Source: Hohaiivirga sp031546825
GTDB taxonomy: Bacteria > Pseudomonadota > Alphaproteobacteria > Rhizobiales > Beijerinckiaceae
Assembly: GCA_031546825.1 (NCBI GenBank)
Contig: JAVBJU010000023.1
Location: forward strand, 40,260 to 104,259
DNA: 64,000 nt
Direction of reading: 5' to 3'
Every line of letters starts with the position of its first letter. Positions within the stretch are counted from its first letter, which is position 1. Shown here in pieces: positions 62,859 through 64,000 of the stretch. The notes beneath the pieces are model-generated. The model had not been told where the DNA came from, searched no databases, and was given only the letters and a program-made list of their open reading frames with translations. The translations under genes were made by a program, and so were the position numbers.

Positions 62859-64000
62859 ATGTCTCCCACGACGCTTCCCACGCTAAAACCCGTCGATGAT
62901 GTACCCCATCGCGGCATCATCACCGTCTGCGCCATGATCGCGACGCTGATGCAGGCGCTCGATTCGACCATCGCCAATGTCGCGCTGCCCTATATGCAGG
63001 GCTCATTCGGTACCAGCTTCGATCAGATCACCTGGGTGCTGACCTCCTACATCGTCGCCGCTGCCATCATGACGGCACCGGTCGGGTGGCTGGCGCAACG
63101 GTTCGGGCGCAAGCGGCTATTCCTCATCTGTGTGGTGGGATTCACCGTGGCCTCTATGCTCTGCGGCATCGCCCAGAATATTGAACAGATGGTGATTTAC
63201 CGCCTGCTGCAAGGCGTGTTCGGCGCGTCGCTCGCCCCGCTGTCGCAGGCGACAATGCTTGATCTCTACCCGCCGGAAAAGCGCGGCTCCGCCATGGCAG
63301 TTTGGGGCATGGGCGTGATGGTCGGCCCCATTCTTGGCCCAACGCTCGGCGGGTATCTCACTGATGTGTTGAGCTGGCGCTGGGTGTTTTACGTCAATCT
63401 GCCGTTCGGCATCGCCGCGACATTGGGCATTCTGTTCTACATGCGCGAGGGGCCGCGCAATGAAAAACTCAGCTTTGATGTTCTCGGTTTTTCGGTGCTG
63501 AGCCTCGGTGTCGGCGCGCTCCAGCTCATGCTTGATCGCGGGGAAAATCTCGCCTGGTTCGACTCGCGTGAAATCATCATTGAATGCCGCTGGCGGGCCT
63601 TGGGTTCTACCTGTTCATTGTCCATATGCTCACGGCGAAAAAGCCTTTTATTCCGCCGCACCTGTTCAAAGACCTCAATTTTATCGCCGGGCTTCTGTTG
63701 ATGTTTCTGGTCGGCATGATCCTGCTCGCCAGTTCCGCCCTGCTTGCACCCTATTTGCAAACGCTCGGCGGCTATCCGGTGGCGCATACCGGCCTGCTGA
63801 TGGCACCGCGCGGGGTCGGCACCATGGCCTCGATGATGATTGCCGGTCGGCTCGCCTCCCGGCACGATCCGCGCATTCTGATGGCGTTCGGTATCATTCT
63901 GCTGGCCGGCACTCTTGGCCACATGAGTGGCTGGACCCCGGACGTGTCCGAGCGTGAACTTGTTGTCACCACCATCATTCAGGGGTTCGGGCTCGGCTTT
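62859..64000 (+). pseudogene. EmrB-like DHA2 multidrug exporter, frameshifted and cut by the window edge
   Basis: The first frame (from ATG 62859) encodes a DHA2 14-helix MFS exporter: ATLMQALDSTIANVALPYMQG, GWLAQRFGRKRLFL, GVFGASLAPLSQATMLD, RWVFYVNLPFG. It stays in frame to REIIIE near 63583 and then changes to an unrelated Ser/Cys/Arg-rich run ending at 63701. The expected continuation (PLAGLGFYLFIVHMLTAKKPF and on to the window end) is in the frame one base back, starting about 63584. A one-base loss at GAATG (likely GAAATG) explains it. It may be a true mutation or a sequencing error. Confidence 0.88.

Noticed and set aside
63508..63957. 149-codon frame at the emrB frameshift
   Set aside because: It is in the third frame, with no MFS character; the real continuation is the frame starting near 63584.

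Overview
The window is a 64 kb piece of core chromosome from a high-GC alphaproteobacterium, almost certainly of the order Hyphomicrobiales (Rhizobiales). The evidence is gene content and order: the pckA / chvI-chvG-hprK-ptsM-ptsH block, an NdvA/ChvA-type cyclic glucan exporter, a class II (CP4-like) AroA beside cmk, the cobS-cobT pair with a J-domain protein and BolA, and the rimP-nusA-ylxR/L7Ae-infB-rbfA-truB-rpsO-pnp cluster. I cannot name the genus from sequence alone.

Layout. 1-7.2 kb: the end of a CorC/HlyC-type CBS protein overlapping lnt, a parDE toxin-antitoxin pair, metK, trmB, an Asp/Glu racemase-family protein, an unrecognised secreted protein, tRNA-Gly(CCC) and an AhpD-like carboxymuconolactone decarboxylase. 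7.2-12.1 kb: oxyR divergent from a catalase, an MFS sugar-acid-type transporter and a SnoaL-like protein. 12.2-18.6 kb: HPr, EIIA-Man and HPr kinase next to the ChvG/ChvI two-component system, divergent from pckA. 18.7-26.2 kb: cyclic glucan exporter, Kef-type and CitMHS-like antiporters, an EamA transporter, queC and tRNA-Ala(GGC). 26.2-31.7 kb: TIGR02300 protein, aroA, cmk, a VOC protein, CarD, ferredoxin and an S4 protein. 31.7-44.7 kb: a Suv3-like helicase, a DUF3108 protein, rpmB, a VUT-type queuosine-precursor transporter, cobT, cobS, a J-domain protein, bolA, a D-Ala-D-Ala carboxypeptidase, a CobW GTPase and a LysE exporter. 44.7-47.9 kb: putA. 48-59.8 kb: the translation and RNA-processing cluster, interrupted between truB and rpsO by a YqhD-like alcohol dehydrogenase. 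59.8-64 kb: a DUF805 protein, an IalB-family protein, and a marR-emrA-emrB efflux operon whose emrB reading frame is broken by a one-base shift.

How the genes fit together. Carbon and envelope regulation cluster around pckA, ChvGI, the truncated nitrogen/carbon-type PTS and the glucan exporter. Oxidative stress is served by OxyR, catalase and the AhpD-like protein. Queuosine supply appears twice (QueC synthesis and a VUT transporter). The 48-59.8 kb block is a translation operon with a sigma70-like promoter and an attenuator hairpin in its leader.

I saw no insertion sequence, prophage, CRISPR array, integron or recognisable defence island, and nothing that I can defend as a wholly new system. 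The most useful leads are non-coding: a chain of perfect hairpins downstream of cmk where rpsA usually lies, inverted repeats upstream of pckA, chvG and the MFS gene, and the rimP and pnp leaders. The emrB frameshift, the YqhD insertion and the glycine in the AroA glyphosate-contact position are the notable coding observations. All identifications come from reading motifs and gene order; no database search was run.
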